Shown here: positions 13,301-23,052 of the stretch, one piece after another
Layout of the letters: each line of letters opens with the position of its first letter
Numbering within the stretch: position 1 is the first letter of the stretch
NCBI GenBank assembly: GCA_963691815.1
Contig: OY829660.1
Location: 6,294,552 to 6,358,551, forward strand
Direction of reading: 5' to 3'
DNA: 64,000 nucleotides
DNA from: Echiichthys vipera
Taxonomy: Eukaryota; Chordata; Actinopteri; Perciformes; Trachinidae
The notes under the pieces: model-generated
Told to the model about the DNA's origin: nothing
The model's database searches: none
Seen by the model: the letters and a program-made list of their open reading frames with translations, nothing else
Translations under genes and position numbers: made by a program

Positions 13301-14806
13301 AAGAAACCTCTTTAAAAAACCTCTAAGAATACTTCAAAAACAAAAAACGCCGCCTTTCTACATTTCTGAAGTTTCGCTTTCTGAAGATACAACTCTGACT
13401 GCAGACAGAGGATGCAAGTTGAAGAGAGATTGGAGAATAAACAGAGGAAGGTGCCGCTGGGACAAAACGACTTAGAGAGATGCAGTGTGGCACAGAGGAA
13501 AGTCAGGCTGGTGAGGACGGGATAACAGAAATGAAAACAGACAGGTGACGGAAGAAGCGGAGATGAAGTACGACAGGACAACATCATCAAACAGTCGGAG
13601 AAGAAAGCTACAACATTGAACTTTAATTACTGTACAACCCTAAAGGGGAAAGATGTTGTTTTTCTGTGAGAGCCTCTTTACTGTGGGTGTACCCAGCCAC
13701 AAATGAGCTTATGACACACGCAGGATGCAAAACTATTAAGCCGTTTTTTTTAAGTTGCTTTTTTCCCCCTGACAACAACAATGAATAGTACAGTAACCGT
13801 GTCTATTCTACTACCTCTAGAGTCACATCTTAAGGTTTAAAGGAATAGTTTGGCCCAAAACATCAGTGCCTCTGCCTTTTCTACAATAAATGTCTTCCTG
13901 TTTGTGGATATTTTTTGTATAAATTGGAAAAAAAACTCCTTGCTCTTTATTGTTTTTGAGAAAGTGGCACCAAACTGGAACTTATGTCACTGATGTTTTT
14001 GATATTCAAAGGTCCACTGTAGCTCAATCGTCTGATTCTGTGCTCTTAAAAGTATCCACGCACAAAAACAATGAACGTCCAATTCTTTAACGGGCGTACA
14101 GTGAAGAGAAGAGAAACTGGAGCAAACAAAGGGCAGTGCTACTGCGGACGCCTAATGACAAAGGATGTGCAAGACTGTCAAAATGGCTGAAGGATGAACC
14201 ACTTCAGAACGGTCTAAATTACAGGAGAGTCACAACTATTGCACCAGTGTTGAGGAGAAGGAGGCTCACAGGTTTAGTCGATATGCAGTTTGTGTGTGTG
14301 TGTGTGTGGAGGGGGGAGAGGGAAAACATTGATGCACACTCTGAAGTCAGTCAATAGCTCCCAAGCTCTGGAGGAGCTGAATAGATTACTAATAATGATG
14401 TATTTGCAACCTTCATTCGGGTTTCTCCAGACTTGAATAAAGTAAATAGAAACATTTCTGAAATTTCATCATGAAATAGGACGGGGAGTCACATGCAGGG
14501 TGCCTTACCCCATCCAAATCGTCCCCTCTCCTTCTCCGTTCCCTGGATCTTCTTCCTGGGCTCATTGGCTGTGGCCTCCCGCTCGGCCAGCTTGTTCTGG
14601 AATGACCTTCTGACCTTGACTAAGGGCGGAGGTGACAGTGCTGTCTCTGTGGTGACGACAGGGCCCAGCTCACCCGATAGGTTGAAGACTCCGGTGGAGG
14701 CGGTGGCCTCGGTGGCCACCTCCACTTCTTCCCTTTCCCCTTTTTCCTCAACGGGGAGTGATAGAGTGTCCGGACAGGAGGGGAAGACTGAGTTCTCCAG
14801 TGCCAT
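4320..14806 (-). CDS. kcnj9: G protein-gated inward rectifier K+ channel subunit 3 (GIRK3/Kir3.3)
   Basis: Seven coding exons on the minus strand: 14509-14806, 12899-13112, 10503-10704, 9290-9482, 8632-8829, 6188-6318, 4320-4586. All introns are GT/AG, phases match, and the sum is 1503 bp (500 aa). The protein is a two-transmembrane Kir subunit of the neuronal plasma membrane, opened by G-beta-gamma. M1 is about residues 142-170. The pore helix leads into the TIGYG filter (205-209), and M2 runs about 219-245. Asp279 in VGDLR matches the Na+-site Asp of Kir3.2/3.4. YWSI at 435-438 matches the lysosomal sorting motif described in mammalian GIRK3, and the SARELSLAAARLDAHLYWSI stretch is what separates it from Kir3.1, 3.2 and 3.4. 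The protein ends SESEA, a weak form of the mammalian SKV PDZ ligand. The start MALENSVF resembles mammalian MAQENAAF. About 75 residues, rich in Glu, Thr and Val, are then extra before the RQRYVEK core; mammalian GIRK3 is 393 aa. Confidence 0.96.
4755..4862. mobile_element. Interspersed repeat fragment in kcnj9 intron 6
   Basis: TACCTTCACCAAGGAAATAA, GTTTGTTTGTCCTTTGGCAA and TTTCCATGAAATTTGGTGG recur widely in fish genomes as one block. Mobile class unknown. Confidence 0.45.
4980..5510. mobile_element. Two fragments of the TTAGCTTAGC MITE family
   Basis: Plus-oriented blocks (CTGGAAACAGAGGGAAACC, ACCAGCACCTCTAAAGCTCA) occupy about 5040-5160. A minus-oriented piece (GCTAAGCTAAGCTAACC, then AAAATGTCAAACTATTCCTT) occupies about 5375-5510. 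Other copies lie at 12617-12755, 40436-40515 and 61000-61235. Confidence 0.6.
7136..7432 (-). mobile_element. MITE-like repeat (AACTAATCGATTAACTGAG family) in kcnj9 intron 5
   Basis: About 300 bp from TAGCTGTCAACTATTAAACT through GGACATTTGAGGACGTCATC to AACTAATCGATTAACTGAGA. Block order matches a well-known teleost repeat whose ends carry ATCGATTAA inverted motifs. A second diverged copy is at 20967-21160. Confidence 0.6.
8279..8341 (+). mobile_element. Retroposon 3' tail with (TTGAAT)n
   Basis: GAATTGCCCCCCGGGGACAA, then ATAAAGTT and three TTGAAT units, form a typical non-LTR element 3' end. A related tail (GCGGGACGAATAAAGG) is at about 9039-9060. Confidence 0.6.
8536..8605. mobile_element. 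Partial hAT-type MITE in kcnj9 intron 5
   Basis: GGGAACCCTGCTCCTAGAGG, then ACCACTGTGCTGCATAATTTAG and CTCTGCTCCCTGCTTC, match half of the palindromic element fully preserved at 52967-53170. It lies about 30 bp from the exon 5 donor. Confidence 0.45.
12300..12320 (-). promoter_or_regulatory. RE1/NRSE (REST/NRSF binding site) in kcnj9 intron 2
   Basis: Read on the minus strand this 21-mer has both halves of the RE1 consensus at canonical spacing: TTCAGCACC, two bases, GGACAG, one base, GCC. By eye it differs from the textbook site only at the degenerate position before the final GCC. It lies in the intron between the exon encoding M1 (12899-13112) and the one with the pore (10503-10704). REST silences neuronal genes outside neurons, so a site in a neuronal channel gene makes sense. 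Occupancy is inferred from sequence only. Confidence 0.8.
12617..12755 (+). mobile_element. TTAGCTTAGC MITE family copy in kcnj9 intron 2
   Basis: GTGAAGCTACAGCCGGGAGA, TTTAGCTTAGCACAAAGACT and CAGAAACTCTAAAGCTCACA follow the block order of the family listed at 4980-5510. Confidence 0.6.
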
Positions 14807-14809
14807 GGC

Positions 14810-14810
<1 letters not shown>

Positions 14811-14834
<24 letters not shown>
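14811..14834. repeat. (CA)12 microsatellite abutting the kcnj9 start codon
   Basis: Twelve uninterrupted TG units on the plus strand, CA in the sense of kcnj9, end four bases before the ATG at 14806-14804. They are preceded on the sense strand by a short TATATA run. The ATG context CGCCATGG is strong. If the leader is unspliced here, the repeat is transcribed in the 5' UTR. Confidence 0.9.
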
Positions 14835-14843
<9 letters not shown>

Positions 14844-15374
14844 CCGGTGTATTAGCGTGTTATTGATAACCCCCCTATGGCAGACTCAGTCCAAAGGCTA
14901 TTGATTGGACCATTTGTTTTCTTGACTGAAGCCTGGAACATAGGAGAAGAACACAATGATCAAATCAAGTGCTGTAATTGATTAGTTGTTTTTAGTGTCC
15001 CAGTAATTGGCTGGAAAATGATTTCTTGAAAAGAAATAAGATCTATTTCAGGAGATATAACAATGTTTGAAGTTGCTCTTACAAAGTTTTGTAAGTGTTT
15101 AGAATTAGACATGAAGGGAGAATAAATCTATTCAGAAAGGTAGCTTAATCCTGGAGCACAGTGTAGCATATGCATAATAGAGCCAGTTTCTCTGTTTAGC
15201 ATGTTTCATAAAGCACCTTGGGGAACAGGCAATGTGTATGTGTGTGTGTGTGTGTGTGTATGTATGTGTTTGTGTTGTGTAAGGGCACTTACTGCTATGT
15301 TAAATGTGGTTGGCTTATGCTACAGGCCTGCTGGGATTTATTACATAAGTACCATATAAATCTATGGTATTGAT

Positions 15375-15411
<37 letters not shown>

Positions 15412-16060
15412 ACAGTGGGACATGGTATATTTTTTGACATATTAGCCCAGTAAAATGGACTCCTGATGTGCGTCCATTTGGACAATCGGGGGGGTGCACG
15501 CAAGAGGAGAGTGATGGTGACAATCAAGATGACGCATACGGCTGATGGATGGGATCCGAAATAACCTCTATAGGGTGCCTGTTAGCCAACCAATGGGCTA
15601 CACAAGCCGAGGCTACGCTTGCGGATTCATATCAGACAGCTGAGAATGAAGGCAATCTTACCTGCTCATCGCCTATAGGACCTGGATCGGGCCGATGATT
15701 TATCATAAGACAAACGAAAATCCGGTCCAAGAACGAACCGCGACGGGCAGCCTTGGTTCGATGACACCCATTTCTGGTGTTTAGCAGCGACGCAGCATCA
15801 GTCCACTCCTGTTCGCCTTCTCCCCAGGAAAACAAAGGCCACCTCGATCCGTCCACTCAGCATTCACAAAAAAAATAAAAAAGCGAACACCCTGTCCACC
15901 TGAATGATCGGATATTATGGCATCTGGAGAACATGTGTCGGGCAGCGGACATGCGAAATGGTGGCAATAGGATAACCCGGCAGCGTAGAGAGCTCCATCA
16001 TCTTTGCATCTGATGGAGTCAGTCAGGTGTGGAGCCACTGAGCGGCGGAGGATGCTGTCA
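14835..16060. promoter_or_regulatory. Upstream region of kcnj9
   Basis: No coding exon was recognised. Two (GT)n runs lie at 15241-15258 and 15379-15411. The interval 15550-16060 is richer in CpG than its surroundings and is a reasonable place for the kcnj9 promoter and any non-coding first exon, but no start site or splice donor could be fixed. From 16200 to 16440 the DNA is AT-rich and featureless. Confidence 0.35.
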
Positions 16061-16439
16061 TCGGTCCAGCCCCCCTATACATCAAGCCTGCCCGCCTCAG
16101 ACGCTCCTCGTTTCAACAGAGTCATCTCCCTCTGCATCTGCACGCAGCTCACACATAATACATCAAATACATATGTCAGATTTATAGTTCGGTTGAAGTG
16201 ACTCATTAGAGGCTATTATATCGATTATTTGGATTCTTTTTAATAAATTATTTAGTTTTAAAATGCAAATACAGCCTATTTGTGTAGGATATGTTTGGCT
16301 CTTTAACAAGAAAAATGTCACGTACCTTAAAATTCGATAAAAAAAATAATTTGTAACTTATTTTTCCCCCTAATGAAACAATTTCCTGCAGATATCAGAT
16401 ACAGTCACATGCTCCATTGTTTCACCAATTGTATCAATG

Positions 16440-16546
16440 ACTTGATTATAATTAGCCTCACGTTCAATGAGCGCTGTTCGGCCGCCGGCCTCTAGGTGGT
16501 GCTATATGTGTTCACGGGAGCCGGCCGTGAGTCCTCCCTTTCCAAC
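16440..16546 (+). promoter_or_regulatory. eif3f proximal promoter and leader
   Basis: A GC-rich patch with GGCCGCCGGCC at about 16480 precedes the start codon. A pyrimidine run, CCTCCCTTTCC, lies at 16533-16543, just before the AAC-ATG. eIF3f mRNAs are reported to belong to the 5'TOP class in mammals, so this run is a candidate TOP element if transcription starts at its first C. The start site itself is not visible. Confidence 0.45.
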
Positions 16547-19500
16547 ATGTCGGTGTACGGGCCAGTGGTGAAAATTCACCCCGTCGTTCTCGCTTCTATC
16601 TGCGACTCTTACGAGAGAAGAAATGAGGGAGCGAGTCGTGTGATCGGGACCCTGTTGGGTAAGCAGACACCCGGCATATTTGTTGGGTGGACGGCCCTCT
16701 ATTAAAACAGCGGGCGGCTAGCCGGCTAACGTTAGCTTCCCTGCTAACGCATGTTGTCCTGGTTCAGTCCAGTAGCAGCTAACCTAGCGATAGTTAGCTA
16801 AGTTAGCTAAGCTAGCAGCATCTCTTGTAACAGCTGGCTGTTCGCTCAAATGGTCACACAGATGCAACCATTGACTCTCTAAGTCATCTAACTTTTCCTA
16901 AAACATTATTTATTTACTGCTTTGACATTTACCAGTCAGTATTGAAAGTAATTATAAACGTTGGTTTAAGTCGTTGCTGGTAGTTCGCCATGATTTTAGC
17001 CTCGTTGGTAACTTGCCCTCTTGTTTGCTAGCTAACAATGCGCTGGCGGCTAGGTAAATAATAATGCGTCATTTGTCCCATTTGTCCCTCTCAGGTACTA
17101 TTGACAAGCACTCCATTGAGGTGACCAACTGCTTCTCTGTCCCCCACAACGAGTCTGAAGATGAGGTATGTCTTATTTACTCACAGCATGCGTTAAATGA
17201 TGGGTTATTAAATGAACATACTATCAGAGTATTAAAGGGAAATTGTGGCACTACAGCATTTAAGTCACACCAATCTCATACTATATGGACTACTAACGAT
17301 TGTCCTTTGTAGTGATCTACACATGGTTCACGCAAGTCTATAATGTGATATGTTATGAGTGAGATACTGTTTAATTCAGTTCAATTAAATTTTATTTATA
17401 GTGCCAAATCATAACAGAAGTTATCTCAGGACACTTTACAAACTAGGTAAAGACCACACTCTATGACTTATTTATGATAAACATAGACCCAACAATTCCC
17501 CCGTAGAGTACATTGGCAACAAAAACATTCACTATAACAGACAGGAACGTCAGACAGACCCAGCTCTGTGGAGGACGGACATCTGTCTGCACCAGAGAGA
17601 GGAAGAGAAGGAGAGAGAGAGAGAGAAAAGATGGACAGATGGACAGAGAGAGACAAAGACAGACACACTTAGTTTATTAAAGTGTTGTATAGTTGTGACA
17701 ATGTGCTTCGTTAGAATTCAAAATCCTACATGATCTTGTTCTACATAAGGTAAATATGTACTGCAAGATAAAGAGATGAATATCTACTTTATTGATCCCA
17801 CACTGGGGAAATCCACACTATAAGGTAGCTCTGGTTTATAGGATGCAAAGGATAAAGTGACTGAGCGATGAAAACTCAACAAGATACAAATACGATGATG
17901 TAAAGTGAAATAACCATAGAATAAAGTTGTACAAGTTAAAAATATAATAAAGCCTTATACATTAGAATCAAACAAACATATGTAAATTCTGTATGCATTA
18001 CAGAATTATTGAAAAGATTATTATTGTACCTACAACAAAACTAATACACTCATGGTGTGTAACATTGTAAAACTAGTATGAAAACAAAAGTATATGTAAT
18101 GAAAATGAATATAATATTATTATTAAATTTAACAGGTTATTGCTCAGGATACTGTGTAGGTGATGTATACAGAAAGCAGCTGTGTTACTTTTGTATTGAA
18201 AAGTCTGACTGCTGTTGGAGTGAAGGACCTGTGGTAGCGCTCCTTACTGCGGGACATCTTACAACTTTAATGGAGGACCTTGGTTTGACCTGCAGGACAT
18301 TTTGTAACACTTCTTGCACAATACCTGAATTCCCATATGTGTCCTTCAAAAGTTACTTATCCTAATTTAAAGTTCTCCTCCACTGGAAGATCGTATTTTT
18401 ATGTCCCCTAAAATGTTTGAATGTGACTATACTGGCTTGTATTTGTGCAATGTGTGTCACTGGAAAGGTGTTCTAACATTCCTCTGCTAAAGGGGGAAAT
18501 GTCTGCGCACTTCCCTAAAATCTGAGATTCTCACTTAATCCGGGTAATCTAGATTTGGTGTGTCAGAACTTTGAAAACCAATCAAAAGGAACCAAAAAAC
18601 CTACAGTGCAGTTCAGACATGTCAGTACAGGGAGCAAAAACACACTGTAACATCATAGTAGATATTATTGTATGTTCCACAAGAACTAATGCTGTGTCAG
18701 ACACTGCCCGTTACAAGCTAAGAGATGCTAACTACACTTACCATTCTGATCTGTCTATTAGTAGCTAATTTTGATGAACAACAGAATCATTTGGAGCTCT
18801 GGTGGTGGCGACCAGGTCCAGAATTTCTCCATGAGGGAGAATTAATGGATGTGTTTCTTTTTCCACTGTGAATGTTATTGAGCTTGTTAAAACATTTTTA
18901 AGACCTAGATGGCTGTCTCATAGTGCATTGTTAAAGACCGAAGATGTTTTAAAGAGTGGTCATGTGTCGGATTTGATCTTCTTTGCCAACAGGTTGCTGT
19001 GGACATGGAGTTCGCTAAGAACATGTACGAGCTCCACAAGAGAGTGTCACCCACTGAGGTCATCATCGGATGGTGCGTCAGCTGTTCAAATTTGGAATTT
19101 AAAAGAAAGACGTAAAAAAACAACACTTTTCTCACCGCAGTGACGTCTGTCCTAACAGGTATGCCACAGGCTTTGACATCACAGAACACTCGGTGCTCAT
19201 TCACGAGTACTACAGCCGTGAGGCCACCAACCCCATTCACCTGACCATGGATACAGCACTGCAGAGTGGCAAGATGAGCATCCGCGCCTACGTCAGGTTG
19301 GCCCATCTTCTTGTCATAGACCTTTTTTTTGTGTGATCAACTACAGAGAGTATGTGTTTGAATGTGCTTGTGTATCTCCAACACAGTGCGCAGATGGGTG
19401 TGCCAGGAAAGACGGTCGGTGTGATGTTCACCCCACTGACTGTCAAGTATGTCTACTTCGACACTGAGAGGATAGGCGGTAAGAATACAAACAATAAGTG

Positions 19501-20667
19501 AAGATGAAGTTTCAGTGATTGTGAAATTTGTGGGTTTTTTGTGGGAATTAATTGTATGCATGTCAATAGAAGGTATTTTACCAGACAAGATCATTTCTCT
19601 AACTCTGTCTCAGCACTTGACTCTTAGTTGGTGAACTGTACTCTAACAATCCCATCTGCTTGTTCCAGTGGACCTTCTGCAGAGGACACGCATACTTCCA
19701 AATCGCACCAAGGGGCTGACCTCTGATCTGTCCCAGGTGGCTGGATCTGCAGCCAGGGTACAGGACATGCTGACCACCATGCTCGCTTACATTGACGATG
19801 TGCTGGTGAGTACTGGAGCGATCGGAATGATGGCATGGCTGAAATCGCATATGGTTAATCCATTGGGTTTTTTATGTCAAAAGAAAAGACAGAGCAGTAC
19901 CCGCTGCTGTTGTTCCCCTGGTCATATTCCAGCTATTCTAGTCTTCGTCAATCAATTGTGTCTCTAGAGATCGTTTGCGAAGTAATGGTGGCTGTAAATC
20001 TAATGCTGTTCGATCCGTCTCAGTCTGGCAAAGTGGCAGCGGATAACAGCGTGGGTCGCTTCCTGATGGACCTGGTCAACAAGGTGCCCACCATCTCACC
20101 CGAGGACTTCGAGAACATGCTCAATTCCAACATCAACGTAAGCGCTCCTCATTACTAGATAACTGCAACTCCATTCGTTCAGAACGATTTTTCTAATCCC
20201 TGCTGACGGTTGTTTGTCATCATTGGATTTAGTGCATCTCCTTCAGCCTTCCATTCTTGCTGCGCTCAGGCTTGTTTTTAGCACACTGGCACACACACCC
20301 ATCGATTACAGGAAACATTTAATTAGGCACCGCTTAGTGCTCTCCTGGCTCATATTGTCTCATACTACTTTACTTAGCACTTGTCCAGAGTACATAGCAT
20401 TAAGAACATCAGAACAGTTGTTACATCTTCAGTCAGGGGTCGGGCTTTCTGACCCCGTAGTCCTTAGCTTTTGTTTTCTTGTAACTCAATTGAAGGAGGA
20501 CCCGCCTGTTTTAAAGATGGACCTGTTTTACGTCATTATGAATAAGATTATAGGAACCAAATGTAAATGCTCTGTTTGCTTTGTTGCAGGACCTGTTGAT
20601 GGTGACCTACCTGTCGAACCTCACCCAAGCACAGATTGCTCTAAACGAGAAGCTGGTGCTGCTCTGA
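16547..20667 (+). CDS. eif3f: Eukaryotic translation initiation factor 3 subunit F
   Basis: Eight exons: 16547-16658, 17095-17165, 18993-19072, 19159-19296, 19387-19478, 19669-19805, 20024-20137, 20590-20667. All are GT/AG and in phase, totalling 822 bp and 273 aa. eIF3f is an MPN-domain subunit of the eIF3 octamer core, acting in the cytoplasm in 43S and 48S assembly. The MPN domain starts almost at the N-terminus (VYGPVVKIHPVVLASICDSY) and runs through GWYATGFDITEHSVLIHEYYS. The HxHP zinc-binding pattern of active JAMM proteases is absent, as in the family. The C-terminal part, including LNSNIN, DLLMVTYLSNLTQAQIALNE, matches the helical eIF3f tail. The Pro/Ala-rich N-terminal extension of mammalian eIF3f (357 aa) is missing. 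The ATG at 16547, with A at -3, is preferred over an in-frame ATG at 16496, which would add 17 residues unrelated to the family. Confidence 0.97.
16705..16822. repeat. GCTAAC/GTTAGC-rich tract in eif3f intron 1
   Basis: This stretch just after the first exon is packed with GCTAGC, GCTAAC and GTTAGC hexamers in both orientations, for example around 16707-16733 and 16779-16813, and again at 17028-17036. Similar hexamers cluster in pip4p1 intron 1 (31190-31230, 31380-31395). It is not a strict tandem repeat. Function unknown. Confidence 0.5.
17375..17650. mobile_element. Interspersed retroelement fragment in eif3f intron 2
   Basis: The sequence TTCAATTAAATTTTATTTATAGTGCCAAATC, then a CAGGACACTTTACA segment and a CCAACAATTCCCCC segment, follows the order of a very common teleost interspersed repeat. 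It probably derives from a non-LTR element 3' region. It ends in a purine-rich GAGA run (17585-17640). The family is from memory and unnamed here. Confidence 0.55.
17772..18315 (-). mobile_element. Degraded non-LTR retrotransposon 3' portion
   Basis: ATCTACTTTATTGATCCCAC at 17781, and a later block around 18205-18265 (GTCTGACTGCTGTTGGAGTG followed by AAGGACCTGTGGTAGCGCTCC), are typical of the reverse complement of the 3' end of a CR1/Rex1-like LINE in fish. No intact reading frame remains. Confidence 0.5.
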
Positions 20668-20736
20668 GTGGATTTCAAGTGAAGTGATTCATATTTAATT
20701 TTTGTACACTTTTTTTTTTCTTTTTTGGCTGAGATA

Positions 20737-20742
20737 AATAAA
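20737..20742 (+). terminator. eif3f polyadenylation signal
   Basis: AATAAA, 70 bp after the eif3f stop codon and preceded by a T-rich run. This gives a short 3' UTR, typical of translation-factor mRNAs. Confidence 0.8.
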
Positions 20743-20966
20743 GATGTTTAACAGTCCTATTGTTCACCCTTGAGTTCCAGGCATTGTCTTTGGTGATATT
20801 GTAATTTTTAAATAGTGTTTAGTTTCTCACAAATGGCTAATGAACATGACAGGAGGGGTTGTGTTGCTAATGTAACCTGCCTTTCTTTAAATAACTGTTC
20901 GTGAGCCACATGTAGACAGCTCATATTTACCGCCGTTGACTGTAGCTTTTCTAACGTTTGACATTC

Positions 20967-21160
20967 TAGGGCTGCCACTACCAATTATATTCATTATTGA
21001 TTCATTCTCAACTAATAAGTTCATTATTTACCCTATAAAACATCAAAAAAATAAAAAAGAATTTCCTAAAGTCCAAGGTGATGTGTTCAAATTGCTTGGT
21101 TTATCTGACCTACAGCGAAAAAATCTGATATTTTTAGGGCTCTCACGGGTGCTGGAAAAC
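20967..21160 (+). mobile_element. MITE-like repeat fragment, GGGCTGC-ended family
   Basis: It starts AGGGCTGCCACTACCAATTA and continues through TATAAAACATC and CCTAAAGTCCAAGGTGATGT. It has the same block order as the repeat at 7136-7432 read in the opposite direction, so the two are diverged copies of one teleost family. It sits between the eif3f and apoo 3' ends. Confidence 0.5.
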
Positions 21161-21452
21161 CGCGAAAACACAAAAGCGCATGAAACTGTGAAATTGAGTT
21201 TAGACAGGATGCCAAGTCTATTTTCAAACATGAAGTGTTTTCTTTTAAATTGTAAAATGCTGTCATGAAACCTTATTTAATTGTTCATAGCACAATAACA
21301 TCTAGTTTAATGTATATACTGTATACAAATATGTAATGTGGTGGTAAAACAGGTGTGCGGTGCTTTAAAATGCACCTTGAAATGCTTGAATTTGAATTGG
21401 AAAAGGTAGAAAACCTTTATATTCAATTTACTAAGACAAGGAAGTTGAGTTT

Positions 21453-21458
21453 TTTATT
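21453..21458 (-). terminator. Candidate polyadenylation signal or A-rich tail of the apoo-like gene
   Basis: On the minus strand this is AATAAA inside a 20-bp A-rich stretch (21450-21470), about 355 bp after the stop codon at 21813. It could be a working poly(A) signal or the remnant of a retrocopy's poly(A) tail. Confidence 0.5.
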
Positions 21459-21812
21459 TTTATTTTTACTTGTAATACATTTACCTATAACCAGGTTATT
21501 TGTCTTTTAATAATTGATGTGAGTAACTTGACAGTTTATAACCAAGAAAGTTCTGGAGACTAATGTGAGACGGTTGATTGTTTTTAATTCACTCTCTACA
21601 TAAATATACATTCAAATCAGAACAATCATTCAACTTGCAACCCCCTGGTGACAGACTATGCCCGGCCTGAGTTACATGAGAAGCTTAGTGCAAAACGTGG
21701 GCATGAGGAAGTCACACAGATCCGATCGCGTCCGTGTGACACATGTCAATCTACAGTTTCAGGAAGTGCTGGTTTCTTATTGCAGAGTTGTTGCAGGACC
21801 CCTCTTGGATCC

Positions 21813-22409
21813 TCAGGGTTTAGTTTCTGGGTCGGTGCCTTTGTCAGCCTTACTCTGGGGCTTCACCATCCTCTCCAGGGCAGCGTAGCTCTGCACCGCG
21901 CGGTCGTATACGGCGTCTCCGGTCGACTTTGCGATCCCCGCAGCCTTCTCCGGGTAGTAGAGGGAGGCGCTCACGGTCATCAGGCCCGCCGGGTAGATAA
22001 GCTTTTTCACCCTGGAGCCTCTCGCAAGAAACAGTCCCAGGATACCGGTGAAGCCGATAACTCCTACCCGGGGATAGAAGTCCTTCGGGGGGTCCTTCAA
22101 GTAGTCGTAGGTGTCATTCCCACACTTGACAACACTTTGGACTTTAGGTTTTACTTTGGCGTAGGTGCCCTGACACCAGTCCGCGTACGGCTCCGCGAAC
22201 CCCCTGAGGGTGGCGACACTCTGCTCCAGCTGACCCGCTTCTTCGGGCTCCGCGTACCGACGCTTCGGCGGAGGAGCGGTGTACAGAGACAGCTCGTCCC
22301 GGAGTAAAGGGGCGGTCGTCTCTGTCTCCTCGTCACCGGCAGCAGCGGACACAGTGACCGGCAACAAACTCGCAGCTCCCGGCATTGCTCTACCTGTCAC
22401 CTTCAACAT
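21813..22409 (-). CDS. apoo: MICOS complex subunit MIC26 (apolipoprotein O-like), intronless
   Basis: A single uninterrupted frame of 198 aa, the same length as human APOO. MIC26 sits in the mitochondrial inner membrane at crista junctions within the MICOS complex. The diagnostic core is present: DELSLYTAPP (38-47), EPYADWCQGTYAKVKP (73-88), YDYLKDPP (101-108), then FYPRVGVIGFTGILGLFLARG (111-131, first membrane segment, glycine-rich) and KKLIYPAGLMTVSASLYYP (135-153, second segment). These match APOO better than APOOL/MIC27. The start MLKVTGRAMPG resembles human MFKV. The frame remains open 39 codons upstream, but those residues look unlike the family, so the ATG at 22409 was chosen. Vertebrate APOO is normally split by many introns, so an intronless full-length copy suggests a retrogene. 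Whether it is expressed, and whether a spliced parent exists elsewhere, cannot be seen here. Confidence 0.9.
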   Translation of the reverse strand: MLKVTGRAMPGAASLLPVTVSAAAGDEETETTAPLLRDELSLYTAPPPKRRYAEPEEAGQLEQSVATLRGFAEPYADWCQGTYAKVKPKVQSVVKCGNDTYDYLKDPPKDFYPRVGVIGFTGILGLFLARGSRVKKLIYPAGLMTVSASLYYPEKAAGIAKSTGDAVYDRAVQSYAALERMVKPQSKADKGTDPETKP

Positions 22410-22689
22410 GATCCCCTCGGGCCATGTGTGCACTACGGTGTCTGAGGAGGGACACGGCGAGTACTCGAAGCGATAATCACGCCGCCCTTCAGTTGACTTG
22501 TGACTTTTATTTGGCTTCAAGCACAAACACCAACTAGTCTTTCTATGGCGTTTATTACCAAGTGTTTTTTTTAATTAACTGTGAATGCATTGACTAGGCT
22601 CTGTTATGTTATTAAACATATATTAGCAGTAAGTGGTGTGTGTGTCCCTTTTAATGCCATTTTACTCCTAGTCTTTTATTTGACAGCTG

Positions 22690-22840
22690 ATTTGCAGATA
22701 AAGAAGTAATTATTATTATTATTATTATTATTAAAGTAATCATTACAATAATACAAATGCAGTTCTAGGCTATACGTTATGTATCCGTGATTATATTCTG
22801 ATCATGTAGCACTTATTATATTATTATTATTATTATATTG
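22690..22840. repeat. (ATT)n microsatellites
   Basis: ATT runs at about 22708-22733 and 22818-22836 in AT-rich DNA upstream of the apoo-like gene. No gene is seen in 22410-23052. Confidence 0.8.
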
Positions 22841-23052
22841 TCTTTTGCAGTAATACGTAAGGTGTGTCATTTCGAATTCAAAACTTTTACTTAAGTTGCA
22901 TATTATTATAATTAATTTATTGTTTGAGTAGAATTCATTTAATGCTTTATTTATTTATTTTACCTGGTTGTTACTGGGCTTTATTAAACTTGCGTCTCCT
23001 GTTGACAACCTCCCTGTGACTTTTTTTTTTATTCAGTTTAACAACCTTGTTT

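Noticed and set aside
16496..16546. Upstream in-frame ATG extending eif3f by 17 residues
   Set aside because: The added residues have no family counterpart. The ATG at 16547 has A at -3 and gives the short fish-type N-terminus.
19806..20023. Possible intronic snoRNA in eif3f intron 6 (ATGATGG and CTGA motifs)
   Set aside because: Box matches are imperfect and no terminal stem was visible.
22410..22526. In-frame 39-codon extension upstream of the apoo-like start
   Set aside because: It is unlike any MIC26 N-terminus and would bury the mitochondrial-type start MLKV.
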